64,000 nt of DNA from Candidatus Sysuiplasma jiujiangense (GTDB lineage: Archaea; Thermoplasmatota; Thermoplasmata; Sysuiplasmatales; Sysuiplasmataceae). A program made the position numbers and the translations under genes. The notes under the pieces are model-generated. The model made no database searches and was not told the DNA's origin. It saw only the letters and a program-made list of their open reading frames with translations. The DNA lies in assembly GCA_019721075.1 (NCBI GenBank), contig JAHEAD010000004.1, positions 1 through 64,000 on the forward strand. Reading direction: 5' to 3'. Positions within the stretch are counted from its first letter, which is position 1; each line of letters starts with the position of its first letter. Below, piece after piece: positions 17,720-27,110 of the stretch.

Positions 17720-18187
17720 TTGCCCAATCCGCATGCAGGAGTCAGTGAAATTATTGGGCTCCTGGAAGCCGTAAATGATTTTGATGGAAACGTGAACGCT
17801 TCTGTACTCGCTGATGATTTTGACCTGGAAATCGATGAGATCTATCCGGCCATCGAAAGTGCTGAAATGCTAGGTCTCATCTCCACCCCAGAAGGGGATG
17901 TCAGACTCACCGATGCAGGTAGGGCATTCCTGAAGGCCGACATTCAGAATAGGAAGGACATCCTCAGGGAGCAGATGCTGAAGGTTGAAAGTTTTTCAAA
18001 ACTAATCGAAAAGCTACGGACATCTTCGGAACACCGGATGAAGAGGACCGAAGTCATGAAATATATTTCAGACACCATGAAGTCGATGCATCCTGACCTG
18101 CTTTTCACAACACTGACAAACTGGGCAAGATATGCAGAACTTCTGAGATTCGACGCAGATGAGGATGAAGTTTATCTTGTAGGATGA
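17720..18187 (+). CDS. Winged-helix protein, AAA-associated domain-like
   Basis: Soluble 155-residue protein beginning at a TTG preceded by AGAGGTAAAGAG. The first half is a winged helix (EIIGLLEAVNDFDGNVNASVLADDFDLEIDEIYPAIESAEMLGLI, then a DVRLTDAGRAFL wing). The second half is a helical region with EQMLKVESFSKLIEKL and a TLTNWARYAELLRFD segment. This pattern is like the AAA-associated C-terminal domain (PF09821 type) found behind nitrate/sulfonate ABC ATPases, here as a stand-alone protein. That suggests a regulator or adaptor; no ABC transporter is adjacent. Its end overlaps the convergent HAD gene by 16 bases. Confidence 0.7.
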   Translation: MPNPHAGVSEIIGLLEAVNDFDGNVNASVLADDFDLEIDEIYPAIESAEMLGLISTPEGDVRLTDAGRAFLKADIQNRKDILREQMLKVESFSKLIEKLRTSSEHRMKRTEVMKYISDTMKSMHPDLLFTTLTNWARYAELLRFDADEDEVYLVG

Positions 18188-18849
18188 TCGAGTTCGTTAA
18201 TGACTTCAAAAAGTGAATTAAATACCTTCTCAGCCCCGGCCTCCTCCAGTTCATCGTAAGCCGCCATTCCGCCAGTTATACCGAACGGCGTTACGCCGCA
18301 TGCGAGAAAGGCACTTATGTCCACAACGCTGTCGCCCAGTCCGAATGTCTCCTCAGGGCGGGCAGAAAGCGTTTCAAGCGCAATCCGAACCGCTCTTGGA
18401 TTTGGCTTCATTTCCCACAGCACATCATCCCTGGAAACTGATATGTCGACAAAACCGTCAAGATCCAATCTCCTGAGGCAGCTGTTTATCGCCTCGCAGC
18501 AGTTGGAGCTTGTTATGGCTGTCATTATTTTCCTGTTTTTCAGGTATTTCAGAAGGTCCATGCATCCGTCTTTCATGGAAGCTCTCATAGCCCCTCTGCA
18601 TTCGTAAACGCACAGTTTGTGAGATGCCTCAGACCATCTTTCCTTCCTTGTCCTTTCGGGACCGCTGTCAAATCTTGCCGACTCCCTGAGCAGGCTTACA
18701 GGCAGGTATTTCAGTCCGGAGATGTCAAAGCCGTTTCTGAGAAGAATGCTGCCAACCTCAATGCCGGCTGATTTCCAGTCAACAATATCAGACATGTCGA
18801 CAAGCGTGAGGTCGAAGTCAAGCAGTGCTGCCTTGTAACGGTAATTCAA
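18172..18849 (-). CDS. HAD-superfamily phosphatase
   Basis: Cytosolic hydrolase of 225 residues. HAD motif I is LLDFDLTLVDM, motif II falls in AITSSNC, and motif III/IV is GLGDSVVDISAFLACG. A helical cap lies between motifs I and II. It is probably a small-molecule phosphatase of the phosphoglycolate/phosphoserine phosphatase group; the substrate is not deducible. The start is a TTG with AGGGG upstream. The next gene upstream is the ferredoxin oxidoreductase beta subunit, on the same strand, 54 bases away. Confidence 0.8.
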   Translation of the reverse strand: MNYRYKAALLDFDLTLVDMSDIVDWKSAGIEVGSILLRNGFDISGLKYLPVSLLRESARFDSGPERTRKERWSEASHKLCVYECRGAMRASMKDGCMDLLKYLKNRKIMTAITSSNCCEAINSCLRRLDLDGFVDISVSRDDVLWEMKPNPRAVRIALETLSARPEETFGLGDSVVDISAFLACGVTPFGITGGMAAYDELEEAGAEKVFNSLFEVINELDHPTR

Positions 18850-18903
18850 TCTTTTTCCCCTGCGGAGGGTGGATGCGTATTACTAAATGAGATATACTGT
18901 TTA

Positions 18904-19779
18904 TCACTCGAACAGTGAAAGCGCCAGATTTCTTTCGGTTTCATTGAACTTCCTGACGCCACTTACCGGAGCAATGCCTCCGTTTGTCTGTTTCAGCTGT
19001 TCCTCAAAAGTCGGCAAATCCTCTCTTCTGTAGAAGATGCCCAGCGGTATTTTTTCGCTCTCATGAGCCCTGCTCATTGCGGCGTTGAAATCGGAAGAAT
19101 CGTGCTTCACTGAATCAAGATCGTACATTTTCGCCCTGATTTCGTCATATATGTCGTTCCAGGTAACGCATGGGCTCAGAATGTCCACCAGTGCAAAACC
19201 GCGATGGTGTATTGCTTCCTCTATCATTCGTGTGAGCGGTTTGACCTGGCCGGAAAATCCTCTCGCGACAAATGTCGCACCTATCCCTAGAAGGGAGGAA
19301 AGGGGATTCAACGGATAAATGCTGCTGCCATACGGCGTAGTTTTTGTCTTCTGGCCAAGTTTGGAAGTGGGTGAAAGCTGACCCGTTGTCAGCCCGTATA
19401 TTTCATTATTCAGCACAAGGAGTTTTATGTCATGGTTCCGTCTCGCAGCGTGCACAACATGATTGAAACCGATACCATATTCATCACCGTCCCCCGCAAT
19501 TGCCAGTACCGTCAGCGCAGGGTTGGCTATCTTTGCGCCGACTGCAACAGGAACAGGCCTTCCATGAAGGCCATGGTGGCCGTATGTCCTTATATAACCG
19601 GGAAAATTCGATGAGCACCCTATTCCCGAGGAGATCAGGACGTTGTGCGGCTCTATTCCGAGTCCTGCGAGCGCATTTTTGACGGCAGACAGCGCACCGA
19701 AATCACCGCATCCGGGGCACCAGTCCGGTCTTATGTCGCTTTCAAATGTTTTCAGATCTATCAATTGTTTTTCCAACAT
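18904..19779 (-). CDS. korB: 2-oxoacid:ferredoxin oxidoreductase, beta subunit
   Basis: TPP-binding beta subunit (291 residues) of a two-subunit oxidoreductase that turns 2-oxoacids plus CoA into acyl-CoA and reduced ferredoxin. It has the cluster motif WCPGCGDFG with a further Cys in SSGIGCSSNFPGY and another in LSPCVTWND, as in Sulfolobus-type enzymes with one 4Fe-4S cluster. The TPP motif is AGDGDEYGIGFNHV followed by NNEIYGLTTGQ. It is adjacent to the alpha subunit with no spacer. The exact 2-oxoacid (2-oxoglutarate, pyruvate or broad) cannot be told from sequence. Confidence 0.93.
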   Translation of the reverse strand: MLEKQLIDLKTFESDIRPDWCPGCGDFGALSAVKNALAGLGIEPHNVLISSGIGCSSNFPGYIRTYGHHGLHGRPVPVAVGAKIANPALTVLAIAGDGDEYGIGFNHVVHAARRNHDIKLLVLNNEIYGLTTGQLSPTSKLGQKTKTTPYGSSIYPLNPLSSLLGIGATFVARGFSGQVKPLTRMIEEAIHHRGFALVDILSPCVTWNDIYDEIRAKMYDLDSVKHDSSDFNAAMSRAHESEKIPLGIFYRREDLPTFEEQLKQTNGGIAPVSGVRKFNETERNLALSLFE

Positions 19780-21564
19780 TTAACTCGCCTTCGTTTTCAA
19801 AAGTTCTTTAATCCTGTTTACGATCTCAGCAGGCTCAATCGGTTCCCCCGAGTAGGAGAGTAAGCGATCTGCTATTATCGTCCCAGTCTCCCTCGCAATG
19901 AGTCCGGCCATCTGTCCGGTATAATTCGCCTCTATGTCGAGCAGCCTCTTCGCACTGTGCAGCATGGCAGAAATTTCGCTCCATCGGAGCGGGAAGATAT
20001 CCGTGAATTCTATGGAGTTGACGCTGAAACCCTCTTTCCAGAGCGTCCTGAGCGCTTCACGCACAGGATTGGATGTGCTTCCCCAGCACACAATGGACAG
20101 ATCAGCATCTTTCGGCCCGGCAATTTCGGGTAATTTCATCTCGCCGGCTATGCCGTTCAGCTTCCCCATTCTCTTTTTCATCATCTTGATTCTCATATCG
20201 ACTGCACTCGCGAGTCCCGCTTCCACATCGCTAAGATCGTGTCCGTACTCGTCATGTTCATCGGTTTTCGCAACAAACATCCCATTGGGTGTTCCTGGAA
20301 GGACACGCGGGGAAATGCCGTCTTCTGTAAGCTGATATCTCCTGAACCAGGCAGAGCCATTCTTTTCCACGTCTGCGATGAGTTTGCCTCTGTCAATGTC
20401 TTCATCGAAATTCAGGTTCTCGATTGTGGAATAGCCTCCGTCGCCTATGCCGAAGTCTAGGAGGACGATAACCGGAACCTGATATTTTTCAGCAATATTG
20501 AACGCCCTTGACATCGTGTTGAATGTTTCTTCCGGATTCCTCGGAGCAATGATGACGCGCGGAAAGTCATCCTGCGAAATGCCAAGCATCATGTTCAGAT
20601 CCCCCTGGGCGGTCTTGGTAGGCAATCCCGTAGAAGGTCCTGCCCTCATAACGTCCACAACCACGATCGGTGTTTCGTTCATCGCCGCCATTCCAAAAGC
20701 CTCCTGCATAAGGGCGAATCCTCCGCCGCTCGTTCCGCACATCGCTCTCGCGCCTGTGAATGCTGCACCGATAGTCGACCCTATTGCTGAAATTTCATCC
20801 TCAGCAAGCAGAACAGATATGCCCATTTTCTTGGCATTATAGGCCATAAAATGCAGTATCGGACTCGCTGGAGACATCGGGTAGGCAGCGTAGAATCTGC
20901 ATCCTGCATTGACTGCACCGGCAGCAAGAGCAAAATTCGCATGTGTGTATTTCCTTCTAATGCTGTAATCGAATTCGAGTGTCTTTGTCGGTACGAAATC
21001 CACCTCTGTCTTCAAATACCCCTCCACTGCGGCCTTTACATTGCCCTCGATAACTTCCGGGCGCTTCGATGCAAACTGTTCCCTGATCACATTTTCGAGT
21101 ATTCGCCTGTCAATGTTGAGTATGCCTGCAATAGCTCCTATTCCGACCGTGTTCTTCATTAGCGGTCTCTTGTCATATTTGAGTGCGATTTCGGTAAGCG
21201 GAAGAGGAACGGGAGTAACACCCTCTGGAACAGGACCCGCCTTGACAAACTTTGGATCGTAGATGACGGCGCCGCCTCTGTTTATCCTGCCTACATGCTC
21301 GTCAAATGCGAGCTGTGTAAGCGCAAGCAGATAGTCTATTCCATAGCCGAGGGACGTGACCCTCCAATTTCCTGCATGAATGTGGAACCAGACATGCCCT
21401 CCTCTTATGAGGGACTGGTTCCCGTTATATGTCACAACATACTGTCCGCTTCTCGAAAGCATTCTTGTGACTATCTCACCGGCACTCTGTATGCCGTCCC
21501 CTGCCGCCGCGCCCAGTCTTATCGTTATATCCATTTCATTCAAGTTTATCGCCTGTGCAGCCAT
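19780..21564 (-). CDS. korA: 2-oxoacid:ferredoxin oxidoreductase, gamma-alpha fusion
   Basis: A 594-residue subunit. The N-terminal gamma domain (DITIRLGAAAGDGIQSAGEIV, residues about 11-190) is fused to the alpha domain (AAGAVNAGCRFYAAYPMSPASPIL onward), as in archaeal two-subunit enzymes. It pairs with the beta subunit to form the heterodimer unit. CoA-binding and domain III regions are intact (GPSTGLPTKTAQGDL is the YPITP/TGLPT-type loop). ATG 21564 is the longest start. An AT-rich TTTATGAAT just before it suggests the TATA box may lie there and translation begin at Met11 (21534). Confidence 0.93.
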   Translation of the reverse strand: MAAQAINLNEMDITIRLGAAAGDGIQSAGEIVTRMLSRSGQYVVTYNGNQSLIRGGHVWFHIHAGNWRVTSLGYGIDYLLALTQLAFDEHVGRINRGGAVIYDPKFVKAGPVPEGVTPVPLPLTEIALKYDKRPLMKNTVGIGAIAGILNIDRRILENVIREQFASKRPEVIEGNVKAAVEGYLKTEVDFVPTKTLEFDYSIRRKYTHANFALAAGAVNAGCRFYAAYPMSPASPILHFMAYNAKKMGISVLLAEDEISAIGSTIGAAFTGARAMCGTSGGGFALMQEAFGMAAMNETPIVVVDVMRAGPSTGLPTKTAQGDLNMMLGISQDDFPRVIIAPRNPEETFNTMSRAFNIAEKYQVPVIVLLDFGIGDGGYSTIENLNFDEDIDRGKLIADVEKNGSAWFRRYQLTEDGISPRVLPGTPNGMFVAKTDEHDEYGHDLSDVEAGLASAVDMRIKMMKKRMGKLNGIAGEMKLPEIAGPKDADLSIVCWGSTSNPVREALRTLWKEGFSVNSIEFTDIFPLRWSEISAMLHSAKRLLDIEANYTGQMAGLIARETGTIIADRLLSYSGEPIEPAEIVNRIKELLKTKAS

Positions 21565-21828
21565 TCATAAATACGTAATTGTCCTATTGCATTATCTGTC
21601 TACATTCTTAATGTTTTTGAATTCGCTATGTTTATATTGGCAGGTAGGAGCGTTCCGCGCCGGTTTCGGACCTTTTCTGCATTTGCCTGCTCTTTATTCA
21701 TCTTTCTGCATTCGCTGCACTATGTCGGCGTATGAGGCAATGCCTTCCCGTCTTATTGTCTGACGACTGTCAGTCAAAATCAGTTAAAATTAAATAAACA
21801 GTTTATGATTAAGGTACCAAGGGATGGT

Positions 21829-22275
21829 ATGTCTCCTTTATTCGAACTGTTCATTGTGCTGTGGGTAATAGTTTCGCTGTCACTCTCAATCTGGACATAT
21901 AACGATGCATTCCTTCTTTCTTACAGCAGGGCATGGGCCATAGCTGTCTTTTTCTTCTCGCCTGCATTTTTCCCCCTCTATCTGTTCTGGTCAAGATGGC
22001 GCAAAATCCCAGCTGGAAACTTCAGGAAACCGGACTATGAGGTGAACACTGCGGTATTCAGTCCTCAAACGGTTAACAGCCCGCCTGCAGAACCAGCGCC
22101 GCGCTCTGAACCGGCCGCAAAGGCTGCTGTTTCCGCCGCTGAGGACGATTTGGCGTATCTGTCCCAGGGACTCCCGAGATGCCCCGGCTGCAATACGGCA
22201 GTTTCATTTTACGATGTCCAGTGTCTCAAATGCGGTCAGCCTCTGAAGAGAATAGCAACTGAGACGGCATTCTGA
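21829..22275 (+). CDS. Membrane protein with C-terminal zinc ribbon
   Basis: About 148 residues. Two hydrophobic segments at the N-terminus (LFELFIVLWVIVSLSLSIW and AWAIAVFFFSPAFFPLYLFW) are followed by a Pro/Ala-rich linker and a zinc ribbon CPGC...CLKCG. The layout suits a membrane-tethered cytoplasmic zinc-ribbon module, as in many archaeal hypotheticals. An upstream ATG (21805) is in frame. AAGGGATGGT before the ATG at 21829, and a TTAAAATTAAATAAAC promoter-like element only 20-45 bases upstream, favour the later start. The function is unknown. Confidence 0.65.
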   Translation: MSPLFELFIVLWVIVSLSLSIWTYNDAFLLSYSRAWAIAVFFFSPAFFPLYLFWSRWRKIPAGNFRKPDYEVNTAVFSPQTVNSPPAEPAPRSEPAAKAAVSAAEDDLAYLSQGLPRCPGCNTAVSFYDVQCLKCGQPLKRIATETAF

Positions 22276-22281
22276 ATTAAG

Positions 22282-23478
22282 TTAGTCCCGATCCTGAACC
22301 TTCAGCTCCTTTACTATTCTGTCATGCGTCTGCATGATGCCCTCTACCCCAGTGTTAAGGAGTACGCATCTGGAAGATTCCACCTCTCTCCTGAAAAATT
22401 CTTCCTGCCTCCTGTCGTCCCTGACAAGGAGATAGGGGTTGTACCAGGCCTCCTGCGCAATGGTTCCCCACTTCTCTTTCGGTCCTGCACCCGGTCTTAT
22501 CATGTATTTTCCCTCAAGGAGAACCCTCACGGCCTCATCAGGATCCAGGTTTACCTGCGCAGGCGATGTGCTGTCCCTCCTGAGAAGCACAAGGAGATTA
22601 AGCGTTGCAAAATCCCCCACTTTCTCCTCCCCCTTCATCCATTCCCTGGGCAGGAGTGCCCTGGCGTTTGCAAAGGCATAGAAACACCACTCCCTTCCTT
22701 CGTCAAAAACACACTTTCGCTCGCCCCTGGCGCATCTGTCCCAGCATGACTGATTCTGGCAGTCCTGCTTTCTCATTACCACGTTCTCGCACTTGCAGCC
22801 GTCGAGAATTGGTCTGAGCCAAGGCTCGTTCTCCTCATTCTCTGTTCTGACATATAGCCTTCTTTCCGGCTGCCTTACAATAAAAGTGTGGTCCTTGCCG
22901 TCCCTGAGTCCGGGGGGATGCTCAATGTACACCCAGTCGTCTCCGACAACCTTTCCGTTGGGATGCTGAAAGAGCCTGTTGACCTGAGTTGTCTTACCAG
23001 TCCCCGTAGGAGCAACGATTACTACCCCTCTTCCACCCAGTTCGGCGCAGGCACCATGAATGGAGTGCGTATTGTAATGTCTCTCGAGAATTGCCGCAGC
23101 CATACCGAGTGCCCAGCTTTTTGCCTGCCCGTAATATTCGGTATTCACAAACAGGGAAGTGTTGAGTTCCGGCGAGTAGAAAGCCTGAGGCTCCATGTCA
23201 GGAACGCCCACGACGCTGTACATGAATGCGTGCGGAAGCACATCCCTATTATTCGGTGCCGGCCACCAGTTTTCCCTCCAGAAGTCATACTGGTGCTCGC
23301 TGTTCCCCACATACCTCACAATGATGCCGTTGATATTTGCGTCCCAGACATATTTCCTGTGATATGGAATGTAATTCGAAACATGAGCCAGGAGTCCGTT
23401 CATTTCTTTTGCCGGCACATCTTTTCTGGACTTCGCCCTTGAAGTCTCCTTTGTTATGTAATTGTTGAGCATCGACAT
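22282..23478 (-). CDS. HprK-like P-loop kinase with Cys-rich insert
   Basis: A 398-residue protein. The P-loop is VAPTGTGKTTQVNRLF (155-170), followed by VVGDDWVYIEHP (178-188), the paired acidic residues expected in HPr kinase/phosphorylase and PEP-carboxykinase-type folds. An insert with seven cysteines lies between residues 228 and 265 (CKC, CQNQSCWDRC, KCVF, WCFY) and may bind metal. The first 140 residues are Trp/Tyr-rich with no obvious family. HPr is not known in this lineage, so the target is probably another protein or small molecule. It is convergent with the zinc-ribbon gene and not in an operon. Confidence 0.7.
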   Translation of the reverse strand: MSMLNNYITKETSRAKSRKDVPAKEMNGLLAHVSNYIPYHRKYVWDANINGIIVRYVGNSEHQYDFWRENWWPAPNNRDVLPHAFMYSVVGVPDMEPQAFYSPELNTSLFVNTEYYGQAKSWALGMAAAILERHYNTHSIHGACAELGGRGVVIVAPTGTGKTTQVNRLFQHPNGKVVGDDWVYIEHPPGLRDGKDHTFIVRQPERRLYVRTENEENEPWLRPILDGCKCENVVMRKQDCQNQSCWDRCARGERKCVFDEGREWCFYAFANARALLPREWMKGEEKVGDFATLNLLVLLRRDSTSPAQVNLDPDEAVRVLLEGKYMIRPGAGPKEKWGTIAQEAWYNPYLLVRDDRRQEEFFRREVESSRCVLLNTGVEGIMQTHDRIVKELKVQDRD

Positions 23479-23633
23479 TCAGACACCGGCTAACAATTCG
23501 CAGTGTTGTATTAAAATAATGGCAAAAGGAATGTCATCGTTTGTCAGTGCGGCATGACACTTTACTGGCACTTCCGTGCCGTCTATTTTAATGGAGGAGA
23601 ACATTCACCCGACAGGGAAGGCAGGGAATTGCT

Positions 23634-24392
23634 GTGGTTCTTAGAATGCTCGTCGACGAAAGAGGCCGTAAATTTCTTTTCGAGGGAGACAGAGGGAGTG
23701 TGAAGATCGGCGGGCTGGGCGTGGTCAGCATTGACAGGCTTGTAAAATTCAGTGATGGGGACGAAGTGCAAATTGCAGGTAAAAAGTTCAGACTGCTTCC
23801 GCCGACAATTGAAGATGTCCTTTCCTCTATTTACCGGGGACCGCAGATAATAATGCCAAAGGATGCCGCCCTGATAGTGCACCACCTGAGCATCGGGTGC
23901 GGCTCCACAGTGGTTGAGGGAGGTTCCGGTTCCGGAAGTCTGGCACTCTCTCTCCTCAAGGCGGTATACCCGACAGGAAGGGTCATTAGCTTCGACAACA
24001 GGAAAGAACATCTCAGCATAGCATCAAGGAACGTCCACGCATCAGGCATGTCGTCGTCATGGTATCCGGTGCTCGGAGACATCAGGAACGTATCCTTAGG
24101 AAGAAAGGTGGATGCCATGGCCGTTGATATTCCGGATCCCTGGAATGTGTTTTCTGCCGCATCCTCAATCCTTAAAACAGGAGGTATTCTTGCGATATAT
24201 GTCCCCACTATAAATCAGACGGAAAGAACCGTCGTTTCCTCAGCCGGAACTGTTTTTTCCCATGAGGTCAGCTTTGAAAGCATTTTCAGAAAGCTGGAAA
24301 TCAATGAGGGCGCAAGCAGACACAGTTTTGACACCCTCGGTCATTCTGGTTACATCTCGATATTCAGAAAGACGTTCGAAATGCCTGTATGA
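23634..24392 (+). CDS. trmI: tRNA (adenine-N1)-methyltransferase TrmI-type
   Basis: S-adenosylmethionine-dependent enzyme of 252 residues making m1A in tRNA (A57/A58 in archaea). The N-terminal small beta domain is followed by PPTIEDVLSSIYRGPQIIMPKDAALIVHHL, then SAM motif I VVEGGSGSGSLALSLL, motif II VISFDNRKEH, and the catalytic DIPDPWN, the family DxPxPW signature. This is the normal archaeal TrmI length. The start is a GTG at 23634; ATG 23646 is a possible alternative. It is a single gene, with the MarC gene 81 bases downstream. Confidence 0.9.
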   Translation: MVLRMLVDERGRKFLFEGDRGSVKIGGLGVVSIDRLVKFSDGDEVQIAGKKFRLLPPTIEDVLSSIYRGPQIIMPKDAALIVHHLSIGCGSTVVEGGSGSGSLALSLLKAVYPTGRVISFDNRKEHLSIASRNVHASGMSSSWYPVLGDIRNVSLGRKVDAMAVDIPDPWNVFSAASSILKTGGILAIYVPTINQTERTVVSSAGTVFSHEVSFESIFRKLEINEGASRHSFDTLGHSGYISIFRKTFEMPV

Positions 24393-24473
24393 TCGGATGA
24401 TACTGCCAGCCGAAGTTTCAACAGTTTTTAATCCAGGCAATGATTAGAGGGAACTGTCAGGAGTCGGAAGCTG

Positions 24474-25106
24474 TTGGCAGACATTGCATTCTTTATCGCA
24501 TCCGCCGCTGCGATATTCGTTGTCGTGAACCCAATCGGAAACGTGCCATTTTTCCAGACGCTCACAGCAGGTTATGACAGTGCAATGAAGAAGAGGGTGA
24601 TTATGAAGGTGATCTACATAACACTCGGTGCACTGATACTTTTCGGTCTCTTTGGTAAATTCATTTTCGCAATTTACGGAATAACACTTCCTGCATTCGA
24701 GATTGCGGGTGGCATACTTCTTTTTACAACCTCCTTCTCGATGCTGCAGGGTGAAAATCCGAGGACCAAAGCCTCTAAGGAGGATGAAGATGAAGCGCTT
24801 GCGAGGGAATCCGTTGGTATCGTGCCCCTCGGAATACCGCTGTTTGCAGGACCAGGTGCCATAACAACGGTGATAATCTTCTTCGGTGAGGCGAAAGGTG
24901 TTCTGGACGCCATTTTTGTGCTTGTTTCAATAGCGATAACAGTTGTTGCATCCTACGTTGCGCTTGTTTATTCCGAGCCTCTCTTCAGGCGAATGGGAAG
25001 GATGGGGGCGATGGCATTCTCCAGAATTGAGGGGATATTGCTCGCTGCACTGGCGGTTCAGTTCATTATCACCGGCGTTACCGCTGTACTCCATGCGGTG
25101 CTCTGA
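24474..25106 (+). CDS. MarC family integral membrane protein
   Basis: A 210-residue protein with six hydrophobic segments and the family hallmarks FVVVNPIGNVPFF near the N-terminus and GIVPLGIPLFAGPGAITTV in the middle, with a cytoplasmic acidic loop (SKEDEDEALARES) between. The family (UPF0056) is thought to be a membrane transport or channel-like protein of uncertain substrate. The name does not imply antibiotic resistance here. The likely start is TTG at 24474. It is downstream of trmI on the same strand. Confidence 0.88.
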   Translation: MADIAFFIASAAAIFVVVNPIGNVPFFQTLTAGYDSAMKKRVIMKVIYITLGALILFGLFGKFIFAIYGITLPAFEIAGGILLFTTSFSMLQGENPRTKASKEDEDEALARESVGIVPLGIPLFAGPGAITTVIIFFGEAKGVLDAIFVLVSIAITVVASYVALVYSEPLFRRMGRMGAMAFSRIEGILLAALAVQFIITGVTAVLHAVL

Positions 25107-25764
25107 CTGAAGCCTGCTTGTCACATCGTTGTAATGTTCGTTCCCGCGCCTCTTTGGTCTTATCAGCCGCATAATATTTGCCTGTGCTTTCCATGTCTAT
25201 GCAGACTCCGATGATACATCTGGTTTGATGACGGGCCCATCCTAAAACTCAGCAGGAAAAATGAAGCAGGGCATCTTGTTTTTCTCATCATGGCCATTGC
25301 CTTTCTGTCTTATACGAAGTATACGAAATTCCTGAACTTGTGAAAAACCGTGTCGGTGTATGCGTATCAACCACTTTAAGGATCTCAATGGCATATGGGT
25401 GAGGACAACCGTCAGAAGAGACAGCAGGTATGCCCGAAACTCCGGGCGATTCACCAGCTCAGATCGTAAATGAAACCAGCCGGCATACCCGGCATTGCAA
25501 TTGTCCCGCATTACACCGGCAGTGAATATTTCACGTGCTCTGGATAAATGAGATAAGCATGCCTGAATGATCCTGTTTCAAATTCGTTTCCTGCTGTTTT
25601 GAGGGGTGAAGCTAATTTTGCCGTGTTCCTCAACTTCTGGAACATGACTGCGGTCAGCAGGTCCGTTGTTGCGGCTGCTAATGCTGGCAACACATTACCA
25701 CGGTCTAAAGCTCCGAAGCTTCAGAGAGTAACAGCTTACAAAGATTAAAGACACCGATAAGTTT
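25107..25764. other. Intergenic region, no gene recognised
   Basis: About 660 bases with only short frames on both strands. Minus-strand pieces (for example around 25242-25690) lack recognisable motifs or good starts. There is no tRNA or repeat structure. It could be decayed mobile DNA, but I cannot show it. Confidence 0.4.
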
Positions 25765-25812
25765 TTGCGCCAGTCTGTCAGCCATTGGAGATTGAAAATT
25801 CAGGTGTGCTAT

Positions 25813-27015
25813 ATGCCGGCTCTGCGCGATGAACTTATGCTCGACAACCGGCCCCTGTGGTCCATCGGCTTCGCTGTCATGATAAGGTCCATCGGTTTCG
25901 GTGCAACCTGGCCGTTCATGGCAATATTTTTCAACAGGGAGCTGAAGGTGCCTATCTACGAGGTTGGTCTCATATTCGCCATGCTTGCAGTGAGCGGTGT
26001 TTTCTTTCAGATATTCGGAGGCTATCTGGCAGATTTCCGCGGCAGACGTTTTTCACTTCTGTTCGGCAGCGCATCCGGCATTGTCATTTACACGTCCATC
26101 ATCATACTCCTTCTGGATCGAGCCGGAGTCGTTCCAGTAATTGCACTTTTTATACTCACATCCATTTCCGGGTCGATAATATTTCCGGCCGCCAATGCAT
26201 ACGTGGCGGACGTGACCTCTCCTGCTCAGAGGAGCAGGGCGTACTCAATTTACAGGATACTTGCAAACACGGGATGGGCCGTTGGTCCACTGACCGGGTC
26301 GCAGCTGTTCCAGTTCGGCATAGTCTGGATTTTCCTTCTGGTGGACGTAACACTGATTTTGCAATTCACCGTTCTGTATATACTTGTCAGCGACAGGAAA
26401 TCGCCGTCCGGAAAAGGCACGGGAATGAGGGAGAGATTTGCCATGCTACTTGTCTACGACTCCCAACTTTTGCTCTTCAGCGGAGCAACTTTTCTGCTTA
26501 TGATACTTGTATCCCAGTTTTCTGTAACGCTGCCTTCATTCGCAATAACCAGGGGGTCGATTGCAACATACCAGCTAGGCTACATCTACGCAGTGAACGG
26601 ACTGGTAGTTGTATTCGGCCAGTTTCCTGTGACTTCACTCGTCAGGAACATCAGGGAGATGAATGTGGTCATCTTCGGAGCACTCTTCTATATGCTTGGA
26701 TATTTCCTCCTCTCCTTCTCAGGCAGCCTGCTTCAGCTCATGTTCGATATGGCGGTAATCACAATTGGAGAAAATCTGGCTACACCTGGTATCAACGCTA
26801 TAGTTTCAAGATTGGCTCCGTCCGACAAAGTCGGAAGGTACATGGCGTTCAACGGCATGGCAAACTCTGCAGGCAGGGCTATGGGTCCGACAGTGGGATC
26901 CATTCTGCTGTTTGTTTTTGCCTATGACGGTCTGAAGGTGTGGTCATTTCTGGATATGTTTGGTGCTCTCGCTATCCTGCTTATGCTTGTTCTCCAGCGT
27001 ATGAGAAACTCATGA
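25813..27015 (+). CDS. MFS transporter
   Basis: Twelve-helix secondary carrier of about 400 residues. The first loop carries GGYLADFRGRRFSLLFGS, matching the MFS motif between helices 2 and 3, and PSDKVGRYMAFNGMANSAGRAMGP is the equivalent in the second half. The substrate is unknown; it is similar to drug/sugar-type efflux members. The frame is open to 25765, but ATG 25813 with AGGTG eight bases before it is the natural start, giving MPALRDELM. The next gene, purS, follows on the same strand with its own promoter-like element. Confidence 0.88.
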   Translation: MPALRDELMLDNRPLWSIGFAVMIRSIGFGATWPFMAIFFNRELKVPIYEVGLIFAMLAVSGVFFQIFGGYLADFRGRRFSLLFGSASGIVIYTSIIILLLDRAGVVPVIALFILTSISGSIIFPAANAYVADVTSPAQRSRAYSIYRILANTGWAVGPLTGSQLFQFGIVWIFLLVDVTLILQFTVLYILVSDRKSPSGKGTGMRERFAMLLVYDSQLLLFSGATFLLMILVSQFSVTLPSFAITRGSIATYQLGYIYAVNGLVVVFGQFPVTSLVRNIREMNVVIFGALFYMLGYFLLSFSGSLLQLMFDMAVITIGENLATPGINAIVSRLAPSDKVGRYMAFNGMANSAGRAMGPTVGSILLFVFAYDGLKVWSFLDMFGALAILLMLVLQRMRNS

Positions 27016-27110
27016 ATGAACTCCGAAACTCAGCATCTCCTGGAGACTGCCGCCCCCTGTCTTGTAGCATTGAATGCAGCATACTTAAAATACGGATTGT
27101 TATTCCAACC

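Noticed and set aside
25242-25693. Minus-strand short frames that might be a decayed transposase
   Set aside because: No recognisable transposase motif or terminal repeats.
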